A stretch of 42,147 nucleotides of DNA from Deltaproteobacteria bacterium 13_1_40CM_4_68_19 (lineage in GTDB: Bacteria; Myxococcota; Myxococcia; Myxococcales; 40CM-4-68-19), in assembly GCA_001918155.1 (NCBI GenBank), contig MNFJ01000115.1:1-42147 (forward strand). Direction: 5' to 3'. Shown piece after piece: positions 17,740 to 31,855 of the stretch. The notes under the pieces were generated by a model. It searched no databases, was not told the DNA's origin, and worked only from the letters and a program-made list of their open reading frames with translations. The translations under genes and the position numbers were made by a program. Each line of letters starts with the position of its first letter. The stretch's first letter is position 1.

Positions 17740-18506
17740 TGAGCGCCGTCGTCGCCATCGCCGGGAACACCGTCCGCGAGCTCGTGCGCGGCAAGCTCCT
17801 CTACAACCTGCTGCTGTTCGCCGCTCTCTTCGTCGCCGGCTCGCTGCTCGTCGCGCAGCTCACAATCGGCAACTGGGTGCGCATCATCCTCGACATGGGA
17901 CTGGGAGCGATGGAGGTGGCCGGCGTGCTCCTCGCCATCGTGATCGGCGTCGGCATCGTGGCCGGAGAGGTGCAGCGCAAGACGATCCTTCCCACGCTGG
18001 CGAAGCCGGTGCCGCGCTGGAAGTTCTGCGCCGGCCGGTATGCCGGGCTGGTGCTGCTCCTGGTGGTGAACGCCGCGGTCATCCTCGCCGTCCTCGGGCT
18101 CGTCCTGCGCCTCGCCGGCTATTCTCTCGGCCGCACCACGCTCCAGGCCGTAGCCCTCCTCTGCGTGGAGTTCGCGGTGCTCGCGTCGGTGGCGGTCCTG
18201 TTCGCGAGCTTCTCCACGCCGATCCTCGCCGGCTCCTACGCTTTCGCGCTCTTCTTCATCGGCCACCTGCTGCCGGACCTGCGGGCATTCGCGGAGAAGT
18301 CGCAGAGCGCCCTGGGGGGGAACGTGGCGCGCGGTTTCTACCTGCTCCTGCCCGACCTGGAGCTGCTCAACCTGAAAGCACACGCCTCGAACGAGCTCCC
18401 CGTCGCCGCGGCATACGTCTGGCGCGCAGCCGGATATGGAACCGCATACGCGGCCGTGGTGCTGGCGGTGGCCATCCTGATCTTTTCCCGCCGCGACTTG
18501 AACTGA
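17739..18506 (+). CDS. pilI: ABC-2-type permease (PilI-like)
   Basis: MSAVVAIAGNTVRELVRGKLLYNLLLFAALFVAGSLLV with about six TM helices; 1-nt TGATG overlap with the upstream gene. Confidence 0.75.
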   Translation: MSAVVAIAGNTVRELVRGKLLYNLLLFAALFVAGSLLVAQLTIGNWVRIILDMGLGAMEVAGVLLAIVIGVGIVAGEVQRKTILPTLAKPVPRWKFCAGRYAGLVLLLVVNAAVILAVLGLVLRLAGYSLGRTTLQAVALLCVEFAVLASVAVLFASFSTPILAGSYAFALFFIGHLLPDLRAFAEKSQSALGGNVARGFYLLLPDLELLNLKAHASNELPVAAAYVWRAAGYGTAYAAVVLAVAILIFSRRDLN

Positions 18507-18540
18507 CCGGTCAGTCTTCAGATCGCAATATCTGCTTTGG

Positions 18541-19959
<1,419 letters not shown>

Positions 19960-19962
19960 GTC

Positions 19963-21633
19963 TCAGCCCACCGCCCCGACTCGATGAAGCGAGGGCGGCG
20001 CGATCGGCAGGGCAACCCGGAAGGTGGTGCCCTTGCCCACCTCGCTGACCACCGAGAGGTGGCCGCTGTGCGCCTCGACGATGCGATGCACGATCGCGAG
20101 CCCGAGGCCGGTGCCGCGCTCCTTGGTGGTGAAGAACGGGTCGAAGATCCGCTCCAGGTCCTCGTCCGCGATCCCGTGCCCGGTGTCGGCGACCTCGAGG
20201 ATGCCCTCTCCCGCCTGGCGCGAGATCCGGACCTCGACGCGGCCTCCCGGCGTGGTCGCGTCGGCTGCGTTCCCGAGCAAGTTCCAGAGCACCTGGCGAA
20301 GCTGCCCGGGATCGGCGCGGACGAAGACGGGCTCTCCTGCGCGCGCCACCAGCTCGATGCCGCGCTCGGCCACCTCCTGGCGGAACAGCTCTACCGTCTC
20401 GGTCACCGCCCGCGACCCGTCCAGGGCCTCGAACGCCGGGGAGATCGGTTTGGCGAACGAGAGGAACTCGCGGACTAGCGTCTCCAGCCGCTCCGCCTCG
20501 CTGCGCACCACGCTCATCAGCCGGCGCTCCTGCTCGTCCAGGCCCGGAGATGCCCCGAGCACCTCGATCGACCCGCACATCGACGCGAGCGGATTGCGGA
20601 TCTCGTGCGCAAGGCCCGCGGCGAGGCCGCCAACCACCGCGAGGCGGTCGGCGCGGCGCACCGCCTCTTCCATCTGGCGTAGATCGGTCAGATCCTGGAA
20701 CAGGATCACCTGCCCGCCAACGCCGCCGGCGAGCGGCGCCGTCGCGTAACCGAGGATCCGCTCCCGGCCGTCGTGGGCCCGCAGACGCACCTCCGGCCTC
20801 GGGCGCTCGCGCGGACGGGCGATGGAGCCCGCGAGCTCGGGCAGCAGCGTGGTCAGCGGCCGTCCACGCGCGATGCGGTCGGGGAGACCGGTCAGGTGCT
20901 CGGCGGCGGGATTCAGGTAGGTGATCCGTCCGTCCTCGCCGAGCGTGATGATGCCGCTGGCGATGGAGCGCACGACCGCGGAGTAGATGGCCTCGAGCGC
21001 TTCCAGCCGCGTCTCGCTGCGCAGCAACTGGCTGCGGGCGCCCTGGAGCTGCTCGGCGAGCAGCGAGGAGAGGCCGCCGACCAGCATGAACGCGGAGAGG
21101 TTCGCGGCCATGACCACCGCGAGCTTTCCGGGCGCCTGCGGAGCGCGTTCGAGGTCGCTGGCGGCGGGCACGATGATCCCGGTCTGCATGCTCCACGCCA
21201 GCACGCAGAAGGCGGTGCAGGATGCCGCTGCTCCCAGCGCTGCGCCGCGGCGGCCGAGGCCGATGGCGCCGCTGACGATGGCGAGCGGATAGAGGATCGT
21301 GAAGATGCTCTCGGCGCCGCCCGTCAGATACACGAGCCCGGTCGCCGCGATCACGTCCGCTGCGATCTGGCCGTGCGCGACCCATCCCAGATGCCGTCCT
21401 GTGCGGAGCAGGAACGTGCCGACCAGCGAGGCGAAGTAGATCAGGGCGATGATGGTGAAGAGAAGCGCCTCGACCGTGCGGGGAAATGGATCGTGGCGGA
21501 GCGTGGACCAGGCAGTGGCCCCGAGGAGCGCAGTCCCCACCGCGAGGCGGACCCCCGTGAGCAGGACCAGCTTGGCGTAGAGCCCCCTCTCAGGGCGCTC
21601 GCCGAGCGGCGAATAGACGCCCGCTTCCGCCAT
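19963..21633 (-). CDS. pilS: Sensor histidine kinase PilS
   Basis: Six N-terminal TM segments, PAS region, H-box GLAHEIRNPLASMCGSIEVLG, ATPase boxes. Confidence 0.92.
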   Translation of the reverse strand: MAEAGVYSPLGERPERGLYAKLVLLTGVRLAVGTALLGATAWSTLRHDPFPRTVEALLFTIIALIYFASLVGTFLLRTGRHLGWVAHGQIAADVIAATGLVYLTGGAESIFTILYPLAIVSGAIGLGRRGAALGAAASCTAFCVLAWSMQTGIIVPAASDLERAPQAPGKLAVVMAANLSAFMLVGGLSSLLAEQLQGARSQLLRSETRLEALEAIYSAVVRSIASGIITLGEDGRITYLNPAAEHLTGLPDRIARGRPLTTLLPELAGSIARPRERPRPEVRLRAHDGRERILGYATAPLAGGVGGQVILFQDLTDLRQMEEAVRRADRLAVVGGLAAGLAHEIRNPLASMCGSIEVLGASPGLDEQERRLMSVVRSEAERLETLVREFLSFAKPISPAFEALDGSRAVTETVELFRQEVAERGIELVARAGEPVFVRADPGQLRQVLWNLLGNAADATTPGGRVEVRISRQAGEGILEVADTGHGIADEDLERIFDPFFTTKERGTGLGLAIVHRIVEAHSGHLSVVSEVGKGTTFRVALPIAPPSLHRVGAVG

Positions 21634-21637
21634 GGCC

Positions 21638-22903
<1,266 letters not shown>

Positions 22904-22915
22904 TGCAGTCTCCTC

Positions 22916-24016
22916 TTAGCGGGCCTGGACGGGCCGGTTGACGCCCGGTTTCACGCCCGACGCGAGCATGTTGCGCAACTCCTCGGCGTCCGAGCTGCGC
23001 CCGAGGCCTTCCTCGAGCGTGATGAGGCCGCGCTGGATCAGCGATGCGAGCGACTGGTTGAAGGTCTGCATTCCGAACTTCGATTGGCCGACCTGCATCT
23101 GCGAGTAGATCTGGTGGACCTTGTCCTCCCGGATCAGGTTCCGGATGGCGGCGTTCGGGACCATCACCTCGATGGCCAGCACGCGTCCCGGCCCGCTCGC
23201 CTTGGAGATCAGGTTCTGCGTGACCACGCCCTCGAGCACGAAGGAGAGCTGTGCGCGGATCTGCGGCTGCTGGTAGGGCGGAAACACGTCCAGGATGCGG
23301 TTGATGGTCTGCACGCAGGAGTTGGTGTGCAGGGTCCCGAAGGCGAGGTGGCCGGTCTCGGAGATCACCAGGGCGGCCTCGATGGTCTCGAGGTCCCGCA
23401 TCTCGCCCACCAGCACCACGTCGGGGTCCTGCCGCAGGATGTACTTGAGCGCCTTCTTGAAGCTGTGCGTGTCCGCCCCGACCTCGCGCTGGTTCACCAC
23501 GCAGTTCTTGTGGGGGTGCAGGTACTCGATCGGGTCCTCGACGGTGACGATGTGCTCGTGCCGCTCGGTGTTGATCTTGTCGATGATCGACGCCAGCGTG
23601 GTGCTCTTGCCCGAGCCGGTCGGTCCCGTCACGAGCACCAGCCCACGCGGCTTCTTCGCCAGCTCCGCGATGATGGGCGGCAGACCCAGCTCGTGGAAGG
23701 TGAGGATCTTGAAGGGGATGGTGCGGAATGCCGCCGCCACCGCGCCGCGCTGCAAGAACATGTTGGCGCGGAAGCGGGAAAGGCCCTTCACGCCGAACGA
23801 GAGATCGAGCTCGTTCTCCTCTTCGAACTTGTGCTTCTGCGCGTCGGCGAGGATGGAGTAGCAGAGCTGCTTGGTCTCCACCGGGGTGAGCGGCGCGGTC
23901 TTGAGCGGGACCAGACTGCCGTCGATGCGGAGCTGCGGAGGCGAGCCGGTGGTGATGTGGAGGTCGGAAGCGCCCTTCTCCACCATCGCCTTCAGAAGCT
24001 GATGCAGATTGGGCAA
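22916..24016 (-). CDS. pilT: Pilus retraction ATPase PilT
   Basis: LHQLLKAMVEKGASDLHITTGSPPQLRIDG, GPTGSGKSTTLASIID, HLAFGTLHTNS, AIRNLIRE. Confidence 0.96.
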   Translation of the reverse strand: MPNLHQLLKAMVEKGASDLHITTGSPPQLRIDGSLVPLKTAPLTPVETKQLCYSILADAQKHKFEEENELDLSFGVKGLSRFRANMFLQRGAVAAAFRTIPFKILTFHELGLPPIIAELAKKPRGLVLVTGPTGSGKSTTLASIIDKINTERHEHIVTVEDPIEYLHPHKNCVVNQREVGADTHSFKKALKYILRQDPDVVLVGEMRDLETIEAALVISETGHLAFGTLHTNSCVQTINRILDVFPPYQQPQIRAQLSFVLEGVVTQNLISKASGPGRVLAIEVMVPNAAIRNLIREDKVHQIYSQMQVGQSKFGMQTFNQSLASLIQRGLITLEEGLGRSSDAEELRNMLASGVKPGVNRPVQAR

Positions 24017-24028
24017 GTGATCCTCTCG

Positions 24029-25738
<1,710 letters not shown>

Positions 25739-25850
25739 GCCTTGCACCCCGCGCGGTTTGAGGCGTCGAGTATAGGCGCACGCTCGTCGGCAAGGCGAGA
25801 AAGCAGGCGAACTCCTTGGGGGATTTTCGGGTGCGAAGTGCTCCGCAATG

Positions 25851-26816
25851 CTACACGCCGAGCAGCCTGCGCGCCTGGATGACGTCCTGCGTTATCTGCG
25901 CCTTCAGGGCCTCGATGCCGGGGAACCGGCGCTCCTCGCGCAGCCGGTGCACGAACTCGACGCGCACGCGCCGATCATAGATGTCCTGCGCGAAGTCGAG
26001 AAGGTGGACCTCGAGCGAGAGCTGCGGTTGCCCGGCCGCGCCTGCCAATGCGACATCGGGACGAAACGTGGGATTGAGACCGAGATTCGCGGCCCCGGCG
26101 ATCGGCGGACCATCGGGGAGCAGGCGCGCGCGCACGGCGTAGACGCCAACCGCGGGAAGGAGCTCGTTCGTGGTGCGGATGTTCGCCGTTGGCCAGCCCA
26201 GTTTGCGCCCGCGGCCAGCACCCCGCACCACGTCGCCGTCCAGGTCGAATGGCCGGCCGAGCAGCATGCTCGCAGCCTCCACGCGGCCCTCGAGCACGAA
26301 CTCGCGCACTTTCGTGCTCGAGCAGACGAGCCCGTTGACCGCGACCGGCGGGACGACGTGCAGGCGCACTCCGCGTTCGGCGAGCGAGACACGCAAGGTC
26401 TCCACGGTCCCCGCACGCGCCTTTCCGTACGTGAAGTCCTGGCCGACCACCACTTCGCCGACGCCGGTGCCGACGACCATCTCCACGAACGAGATCGGGG
26501 AATTGGCGGCGAAGGCCGCGTCGAAGGCCTGCTCTACCAGATCCGAGATGCCGCACCCGGCGATCAGCTCCCGCTTGCGCGGCTTCTCGCAGATCAACGG
26601 AGGCGCATAGCGCGGCGCGAGCAAGCGCGCAGGATGGGGCTCGAACGTCAAGGCGCTTGCCGGACCCCGGGCGTTGCGGCGTACCGCGGCAAATAGCGCT
26701 TGGTGGCCGAGATGCACGCCGTCGAAGTTTCCGATGGCCATCGCGCCGGCTTTGAGCGCCCCGGTCGCCGCGGCGAGGCCTGGGTGGATTCGCATCGCCG
26801 GGGGTTGCGGGCTCAT
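25851..26816 (-). CDS. ribF: Bifunctional riboflavin kinase/FAD synthetase
   Basis: AIGNFDGVHLGHQALF, LTFEPHPARLLAP, STKVREFVLEGRVEAASMLLGRPFDLDGDVVRGAGRGRKLGWPTANI. Confidence 0.95.
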   Translation of the reverse strand: MSPQPPAMRIHPGLAAATGALKAGAMAIGNFDGVHLGHQALFAAVRRNARGPASALTFEPHPARLLAPRYAPPLICEKPRKRELIAGCGISDLVEQAFDAAFAANSPISFVEMVVGTGVGEVVVGQDFTYGKARAGTVETLRVSLAERGVRLHVVPPVAVNGLVCSSTKVREFVLEGRVEAASMLLGRPFDLDGDVVRGAGRGRKLGWPTANIRTTNELLPAVGVYAVRARLLPDGPPIAGAANLGLNPTFRPDVALAGAAGQPQLSLEVHLLDFAQDIYDRRVRVEFVHRLREERRFPGIEALKAQITQDVIQARRLLGV

Positions 26817-27298
26817 GGCGAACGCCGTCCCCGCGCGGTGAGACGGACGCGCTCCGCCCCACGGTGGCCGTCCGCGGTCGTGCGCGCTCCCGCGCTGGCC
26901 GCTCGCCTGAGCGCGTCCGGGCCGAACGCATCGGGCAAGAGCGCCCCGACTTCCGTGGTCACGCTCCGCCCTCCGCTCGCCGCATAGATGACCGGCGTTC
27001 GCGGTGCGCAGAATTCCGCGAGCACCTGACGGCAACCGCCGCAGGGAGCGGCGGGCTGGTCCTCGCCGGCCACCACGGCGACAGCGTCGATGCGGCGATG
27101 CCCGGCGGCGACCGCCATCGCCACAGCATTGCGCTCGGCGCAGACGCTCAGCGGGTAGGCGCTGTTCTCCACGTTTCCCGCAGCGAAGACCCGCCCGCCC
27201 GCGAGCACGGCCGCCCCGACCTGGAATCCCGAATACGGCGCGTATGCCTTCGCGCGCGCGCGGCTCGCGGCACGCAGCAACGCCGGCAGCGAAGTCAT
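26813..27298 (-). CDS. cdd: Cytidine deaminase
   Basis: AYAPYSGFQVGAAVL, NVENSAYPLSVCAERNAV, APCGGCRQVLAEF. Confidence 0.94.
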   Translation of the reverse strand: MTSLPALLRAASRARAKAYAPYSGFQVGAAVLAGGRVFAAGNVENSAYPLSVCAERNAVAMAVAAGHRRIDAVAVVAGEDQPAAPCGGCRQVLAEFCAPRTPVIYAASGGRSVTTEVGALLPDAFGPDALRRAASAGARTTADGHRGAERVRLTARGRRSP

Positions 27299-28158
27299 CG
27301 CAAGCCCTGGCGCGGCGGAACGGCCGCGAATGCGCGGGGAACGAAGGCGCGCAGCAGGTCGAGGAACTTGCCCTCCATTGCCCGCGCCACCTCCACCACC
27401 TCCTGATGCGTCAGCGGATGCTGCGAGATGCCGGCGGCGAGATTGGTGATGCAGGAGATCCCGGCCACCGGAACACCCATCTGCGCTGCCACGATCACCT
27501 CGGGAACGGTGCTCATTCCCACCGCGTCGGCGCCGAACGAGCGGGCCATGCGGATCTCCGCGGGCGTCTCGTAGCTGGGGCCGTTCATCTGGATGTACAC
27601 GCCTGCCCGCAACGCCTGCCCCACGCTCCGGGCCGCTTCCTCGAGCGCACGGGCAAGCCGCGCGTCGTAGGCGTGGGTCAGGTCGGGAAAGCGCGGGCCC
27701 AGCCTGTCCTCGTTCGCCCCGGTCAGCGGATTGCGGCCGGTGAAGTTGATGTGGTCGGTGATGCGCATCAGGTCGCCCGGCGCGAACGAGGGATTGCAGG
27801 CGCCGGCTGCGTTCGTCACCACCAGCGCCCGCGCTCCGAGCGCGCCAAGGGCGCGGGCCGGGAATGCGACGGTCGCCGCATCGTGCCCCTCATAGGCATG
27901 GATGCGGCCTTGCAGCGCAAGCACGGGAATTTGTGCCACTTTTCCGTACACGAGCCGGCCCCGATGCCCCGGCACCGTCGCCCGGGGAAATCCCGGCAGC
28001 TCTGCGAAAGGGAGCGCGCGCGCCTCCTCGAGCGAATCGGCGAAGCCGCCCAGGCCCGACCCGAGCACGACCGCCAGGGCGGACTCGCCTTCCGGCAGGC
28101 GGAGCCCCTCTCGCGCAACCCGTGCGCATGCGAGGGCCAGCTCGGTCCAGGAAGGCAT
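27295..28158 (-). CDS. Purine-nucleoside phosphorylase
   Basis: VVLGSGLGGFAD, VVTNAAGACNPSFAPGDLMRITDHINFTGRNPL, GPSYETPAEIRMARSFGADAVGMSTVPE. Confidence 0.95.
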   Translation of the reverse strand: MPSWTELALACARVAREGLRLPEGESALAVVLGSGLGGFADSLEEARALPFAELPGFPRATVPGHRGRLVYGKVAQIPVLALQGRIHAYEGHDAATVAFPARALGALGARALVVTNAAGACNPSFAPGDLMRITDHINFTGRNPLTGANEDRLGPRFPDLTHAYDARLARALEEAARSVGQALRAGVYIQMNGPSYETPAEIRMARSFGADAVGMSTVPEVIVAAQMGVPVAGISCITNLAAGISQHPLTHQEVVEVARAMEGKFLDLLRAFVPRAFAAVPPRQGLR

Positions 28159-28219
28159 CGGGGCTGCTCTACCACGCCCGCCGGAAGGCGTCCGCCATTC
28201 CGCGTGTTAAACAAGTCCC

Positions 28220-28930
28220 ATGCACGAACTGGTCGAGATGATGAAGACCGGCGGCGCGGTGATGGTCGTCACCAAGCTGATCATCCTCGCCGGCTCCGTC
28301 GCGGCGGTGATCATCGGCATCGAGCGCTCGATGTTCCTGCGCGGGTTCTCGGCAAAGGCGCGCGAGCTGCACGAGCAGATCATCCGCGCGCTGCTGCGCG
28401 GCGATGCTGCCATCGCCCTCCATGAGTCCGATCGCTCCCACATCGCGACCGTCGCGCTCTACCGGGCAGCGTTCGACCGGGCGAACCGGCAGGAGCGGAT
28501 CGCGGATGCGGTCGATCGCGCCCGCCGCGAGGTGATCCAGGCGCTCCGCGCTCCCCTCTGGGTGCTCGGCACGCTTGGAGCCGTGATGCCGTTCGTCGGC
28601 CTCTTCGGGACTGTCGTGGGCATCCTCGGATCGTTCCGGCAGATCAGCCTCACCGGCCAGAGCGGATTTGCGGTGGTGGCGCCGGCGATCTCGGAAGCCC
28701 TGATCACCACGGCGGGCGGCATCGCGGTGGCGGTCGAAGCCGTCATCCTCTTCAACGTCTTCCAGGCGCGGATCTCCAGGGAGGCGTTCGACCTCACGCT
28801 GCGCGCCGACGAGCTCACCGAGGTGGTGATGGACCACGCCGGTGAGATCTCCGCCGCCATGCAGGCGCCCCGCTCGGCTCCCGCGCCGCACCTGGAGGCG
28901 CGCGCGGCCGTCGCCCAAGGGCACGCCTAG
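28220..28930 (+). CDS. MotA/TolQ/ExbB-family proton channel protein
   Basis: LWVLGTLGAVMPFVGLFGTVVGILGSF and ISEALITTAGGIAVAVEAVILFN signatures. Confidence 0.92.
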   Translation: MHELVEMMKTGGAVMVVTKLIILAGSVAAVIIGIERSMFLRGFSAKARELHEQIIRALLRGDAAIALHESDRSHIATVALYRAAFDRANRQERIADAVDRARREVIQALRAPLWVLGTLGAVMPFVGLFGTVVGILGSFRQISLTGQSGFAVVAPAISEALITTAGGIAVAVEAVILFNVFQARISREAFDLTLRADELTEVVMDHAGEISAAMQAPRSAPAPHLEARAAVAQGHA

Positions 28931-29386
28931 ATGGCCATCTCGGGACTTGGCCGCTCGAGCCACCACGACGAGGAGGAGTTCGGGCCTTCGGTCTTCAGCG
29001 ACATCAACATCACGCCGCTCACGGACATCTTCCTCGTGCTGCTGATCATCTTCATGGTCGGCAGCAGCATCGTGGTGGAGCAGGCGCAGGGCGGGGGGAC
29101 CGGCGTGCGCGTCGACCTTCCCAAGGGCGCGGCGAAGGAGCTGCAGGTCCAGGCTCGCGACTTTCCCGTCGCGGTGCTGAAGGACGGGACGGTGGTGACG
29201 GAGGGGAAGGCGATCGATCTCGATTCGCTGCGGGAGAGGTTCCAAAAGCTCGTGCGCGACGCGCCGGAGGCGCAGGTGATCATCCAGGCGGACGCGGGGG
29301 TGTCGCACGGGCGGGTCGTGGAAGTCATGGAGGTCGCGAAGGTCGTGGGAGTGCAGAGACTGGCGATCGCCACCGAGGCGCAGTAG
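28931..29386 (+). CDS. ExbD/TolR-family biopolymer transport protein
   Basis: FSDINITPLTDIFLVLLIIFMV single TM with conserved Asp; follows the ExbB-like gene directly. Confidence 0.92.
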   Translation: MAISGLGRSSHHDEEEFGPSVFSDINITPLTDIFLVLLIIFMVGSSIVVEQAQGGGTGVRVDLPKGAAKELQVQARDFPVAVLKDGTVVTEGKAIDLDSLRERFQKLVRDAPEAQVIIQADAGVSHGRVVEVMEVAKVVGVQRLAIATEAQ

Positions 29387-29390
29387 GGTC

Positions 29391-30488
29391 CTAACCCTCT
29401 TCCTCCGCGGGGATGCCGCGTGTCGCGGAGTCGAGGACGGATTCGAGCTTGGAGAGGAGATCTTCGTTGCCGTCCTGGGAGTAGCGGGAAAGATTGGACT
29501 CGAATTCGGGGATGCGGCGGAGGAATTCGGCGAGCCTGGGCTCCGTGATCTCCTCGGCGCAGAGACCGTAGCCCTCTTTTTCCAGATAGCGCGCGTTCAG
29601 GATCTGCTCGAACTGCTTTGCGACGGGCTCCGCCAGCAGGGGCTTGTGCAGGTAGACCGCTTCTCCCATCAGGGTGAATCCGCCGTTTGCGATGACGCCG
29701 CGGGCGGTGCGCAGATCTTCGATGAAGGCGGGCTCGCTGAACGGCTTGTAGATGAGGTTGCCGTCGCGCTCTTCCGCCTGAAGCTCGCGACGCAGCCCGT
29801 ACACACGGCACTCCAGCCCGGTCTGCTTCAGCATCTCGGGAAGCCGCTGGTTGGTGGTGTACGTCTGGTAGACGAGCAGGTGCGATCCCTGCTCGCTCCC
29901 GGCGGCGAGAATCTCCGGCCGCAGGACCGGCGGGTGGAGCGAGGTCCGCTTCTTGCGGATCGGCGGGCGGAAGAAAGTGGTGATCAGGTAGTGGTACGCG
30001 CCGGGCACCTTCGCCTTGATGATCCCCTTGGCGATCTGGAAGGAAGCCTCATGCCCCGCGATCATCTCCTTGTCGTGCCGGCAGCGGTTGACGATCTGCA
30101 TGTTGTCGACCGAGATCACGGGGACGCCATGGTTCACGGCGTACAGGTAGCTCCAGCTCTCGAAGTCGCTGATCACCGCGTCGGGACGGAAGCTCTCCGC
30201 GATCTCGAAGTAGGTCTTGATGTTCTGCGGCCATCCGCCGGTGAGGGCGCCCTTCACGTTCTCGAGGAGCGTGCGGAAGTTCCGCACTTCGTTGTCTTCG
30301 GTGACGATGGTGAAACCCCAGATCTTCTTCACTTGAAGATGGTCGCTGGCCCGCTTCGCCAGGTAGTCGTGGGCGCGGCCGGAGACCACCACCTGCACGT
30401 CGTGCCGCTGCACCAGCTCGTCGAGGACGACGCGAGAGCGGATGGCGTGTCCCATGCCCTCGCCGACCACGCCATAGAGGATCCGCAT
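29391..30488 (-). CDS. GT-B glycosyltransferase of the MJ1255/VC2487-like family
   Basis: MRILYGVVGEGMGHAIRSRVVLDEL and VIANGGFTLMGEAVYLHKPLLAEPVAKQFEQILNARYLEKEGYG. Confidence 0.75.
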   Translation of the reverse strand: MRILYGVVGEGMGHAIRSRVVLDELVQRHDVQVVVSGRAHDYLAKRASDHLQVKKIWGFTIVTEDNEVRNFRTLLENVKGALTGGWPQNIKTYFEIAESFRPDAVISDFESWSYLYAVNHGVPVISVDNMQIVNRCRHDKEMIAGHEASFQIAKGIIKAKVPGAYHYLITTFFRPPIRKKRTSLHPPVLRPEILAAGSEQGSHLLVYQTYTTNQRLPEMLKQTGLECRVYGLRRELQAEERDGNLIYKPFSEPAFIEDLRTARGVIANGGFTLMGEAVYLHKPLLAEPVAKQFEQILNARYLEKEGYGLCAEEITEPRLAEFLRRIPEFESNLSRYSQDGNEDLLSKLESVLDSATRGIPAEEEG

Positions 30489-30501
30489 GCGCGCCACTCT
30501 C

Positions 30502-31803
30502 CTACGCGATTCGCTCCAGGACCAGGGGGCGCTCGCCAGGCTCCGCGCCGATGGCCACGGCGGCGCGCAGGCGGCCCTCGCCGGCATCCAGGCGCGCCGC
30601 GGTCTTGGCGTGCAGCTCGGCGAGCACCTCTCCGGCAACCACTTCGTCCCCGACGCGCTTGCGCAGCAGCAGCCCCGCCGCGGGATCGACGGCGTCCTCC
30701 TTGCGTGCGCGGCCGGCGCCGAGCTCGACGGCGGCGAGACCGACCAGCTCCGCATCGAGCGCGCCGAGCACGCCCGACCGGTCCGCGATCACTTCACGAC
30801 GCAGTCGCGGCTGTGGCAGGCGCGAGGGATCGTCGGCGACGCGCGGATCGCCGCCCTGCGCTTCGATCAGTTGGGCAAACCGGCGCAGGGCGCTTCCATC
30901 GGCGAGCGATGCCTCCAGGCGCGTGCGAGCGACGCGCGCGTCGGCGACCCCACCGAGCCGCAACATCTCGACGCCGAGCAGCAGCGTCAGCTCCCGGACG
31001 TCGTCGGGGCCCCCGCCGCGCAGGACGTCGATCGATTCGCGCACCTCGACGGCATTTCCCACCGCGCTGCCGAGCGGCGCGTCCATGCGCGAGAGCAACG
31101 CGACACAGTCGCGCCCCACCGCCCTGCAGAGGTCGACCATGGTTCGCGCGAGGAGCCGGGCGTCCTGCGTCGTCTTCATGAATGCGCCCCGCCCGACCTT
31201 CACGTCGAGCACCAGCGCATCGATCCCTTCCGCCAGTTTCTTGCTCAGGATGCTGGAGGCGATCAACGGCACCGATTCCACGGTCGCCGTCGCATCGCGC
31301 AGCGCGTACAGCTTGCGATCGGCCGGCGCGATCTCGGCGGTCTGGCCGATCAGGCACACCCCGAGCCGGTCCACCAGCTCGGCGAACCGCGCGGCCGGCA
31401 GATCGACGCGGAACCCGGGGATGCTCTCCAGCTTGTCCAGTGTGCCGCCGGTGTGTCCGAGCCCTCTGCCCGACACCATCGGAACGCGCACGCCACAGAC
31501 GGCGACGAGCGGCGCGAGCGGAAGCGAGATCTTGTCGCCCACGCCGCCGGTGGAATGCTTGTCGACCTTGCGCCCCTCGATGCGCGACAGATCGAGCACC
31601 TCCCCGGAGTGCAACATGGCGTCGAGCCAGTGCGGCAGCTCGGCGCGCAGATCCATCCCGCGGAAGAAGACCGCCATGAGGAACGCCGCGAGCTGCTCGT
31701 CCGCGATCTCCCCGTTGGTGGCTCCGCGGACGATGAACCGGAGCTCCTCCGGGCTGAGAACGCCGCCATCGCGCTTCTTGCGGATCAGGTCGTAAGCGCG
31801 CAT
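30502..31803 (-). CDS. Thymidine / pyrimidine-nucleoside phosphorylase
   Basis: [52 protein letters not shown]. Confidence 0.94.
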   Translation of the reverse strand: MRAYDLIRKKRDGGVLSPEELRFIVRGATNGEIADEQLAAFLMAVFFRGMDLRAELPHWLDAMLHSGEVLDLSRIEGRKVDKHSTGGVGDKISLPLAPLVAVCGVRVPMVSGRGLGHTGGTLDKLESIPGFRVDLPAARFAELVDRLGVCLIGQTAEIAPADRKLYALRDATATVESVPLIASSILSKKLAEGIDALVLDVKVGRGAFMKTTQDARLLARTMVDLCRAVGRDCVALLSRMDAPLGSAVGNAVEVRESIDVLRGGGPDDVRELTLLLGVEMLRLGGVADARVARTRLEASLADGSALRRFAQLIEAQGGDPRVADDPSRLPQPRLRREVIADRSGVLGALDAELVGLAAVELGAGRARKEDAVDPAAGLLLRKRVGDEVVAGEVLAELHAKTAARLDAGEGRLRAAVAIGAEPGERPLVLERIA

Positions 31804-31855
31804 GAAGCCTTTTAGCCGGTTTCCACCCTGGTGCGGGAGGGATACAACACCGTCC

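Noticed and set aside
25843-25858. Minus-strand GGCGTGTAGCATTGC as a sigma-54 promoter for pilB
   Set aside because: GG-to-GC spacing is one base too long and the element overlaps the ribF stop codon.
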